From Actinomycetota bacterium (GTDB lineage: Bacteria; Actinomycetota; Acidimicrobiia; Acidimicrobiales; Ilumatobacteraceae), in contig VERK01000043.1 of NCBI GenBank assembly GCA_018882725.1, positions 1 through 12,631 on the forward strand: a DNA stretch of 12,631 bases. The letters are read 5' to 3'. Every line of letters begins with the position of its first letter. The stretch's first letter is position 1. Positions 12,311-12,631 of the stretch are shown one piece after another. A program made the position numbers and the translations under genes. The notes below the pieces were generated by a model. That model saw only the letters and a list, made by a program, of their open reading frames with translations. It was not told the DNA's origin and made no database searches.

Positions 12311-12631
12311 GTGACCGTGCTCCACATCACCAACGGACGAGTCATCGACGGCACCGGCGCCGCCGCGGTCGATCGCGACATCGTGACCGTCAACGACGAA
12401 ATCGTTGCTGTCGCCCCGCCGGCCGAGATCGCTCAGTCGGTTCCGGCCGACACTCTGCGCCAGGCCACCGTGATCGATGCGCGCGGCCTCACCGTCATGC
12501 CCGGGCTGATCGACGCTCATTGTCACGTCACGTTCGACGACGTTCAGTCGAACGACGAGTTGTTCTTCCATCGCCCGCCGGCCCTGGCCGCTGTGGTGAC
12601 CGCGTTCAACTTGCCCAAGCTCCTCCTCGCG
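12311..12631 (+). CDS. amidohydrolase, imidazolonepropionase/dihydroorotase-like (5' part only)
   Basis: The first 107 residues of a metal-dependent amidohydrolase; the window ends before the stop. The N-terminal small beta domain is seen (VLHITNGRVIDGTGAAAVDRDIVTVNDEIVAV). It is followed by the signature VMPGLIDAHCH, in which His70 and His72 are the first metal ligands. The following residues, VTFDDVQSN, are typical of amidohydrolases acting on cyclic amides or related bonds. The missing part would hold the remaining ligands and decide the subfamily. This is a different branch from the ACMSD-like protein at 9487-10464, which lacks the N-terminal beta domain. GTG at 12311 is set by TAGACT 7 nt upstream; it is divergent from SDR 4 across 40 bp. 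Confidence 0.88.
   Translation, partial: MTVLHITNGRVIDGTGAAAVDRDIVTVNDEIVAVAPPAEIAQSVPADTLRQATVIDARGLTVMPGLIDAHCHVTFDDVQSNDELFFHRPPALAAVVTAFNLPKLLLA

Noticed and set aside
12271..12393. 41-codon N-terminal extension of SDR 4
   Set aside because: The frame is open, but it would overlap the divergent amidohydrolase gene and precede the normal SDR start. The added residues show no targeting signal.

Overview
This window is high-GC, gene-dense DNA (nearly all coding, no intergenic gap above about 70 bp). It looks like a free-living actinobacterium. Codons strongly prefer G/C at the third position, GTG starts are common, and most transcription units appear leaderless, with an actinobacterial TANNNT -10 box 6-7 nt before the start codon. 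An Acidimicrobiia-type aquatic or soil organism would fit, but that placement is inference. No rRNA, tRNA, IS element, phage gene or CRISPR array was seen.

Layout. Positions 2-52 hold the tail of an unidentified + strand gene. Positions 123-2929 encode a molybdenum hydroxylase pair: a form II CoxL-like large subunit and a [2Fe-2S] CoxS-like subunit, joined by a GTGA overlap. On the - strand follow a TrmB-like regulator (2933-3811) and a cytochrome P450 (3860-5080). Divergent to them is a + strand operon: SDR, ThuA-like protein and a second SDR, all joined by ATGA overlaps, then a second P450 (7448-8638) that is a clear paralogue of the first. Next come a - strand sugar-isomerase-like TIM barrel (8648-9469), a + strand ACMSD-type amidohydrolase (9487-10464), a - strand [3Fe-4S] ferredoxin (10471-10695), a third SDR (+, 10729-11493), a fourth SDR (-, 11494-12270) and the start of a second amidohydrolase (+, from 12311) cut by the window end.

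The gene set reads as an accessory catabolic or tailoring cluster for an unidentified substrate. The P450s, fed by the ferredoxin, and the molybdenum hydroxylase would introduce oxygen. Four SDRs would interconvert alcohols and ketones. The amidohydrolases, TIM barrel and ThuA protein would cleave or rearrange the product. The TrmB-like protein is the only local regulator. No ferredoxin reductase and no CoxM-type FAD subunit lie in the window.

The most unusual signals are three. First, the two P450s belong to a short-N-terminus, long-C-terminus type with His at the I-helix acid position, a feature otherwise known from CYP51. Second, a uniform leaderless promoter grammar (TAG-A/T-C/T-T, 6-7 nt, ATG/GTG) fixes nearly every operon start and includes a divergent promoter with overlapping -10 boxes. 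Third, the ACMSD-like amidohydrolase has Asn where the family normally has its metal-binding Asp.
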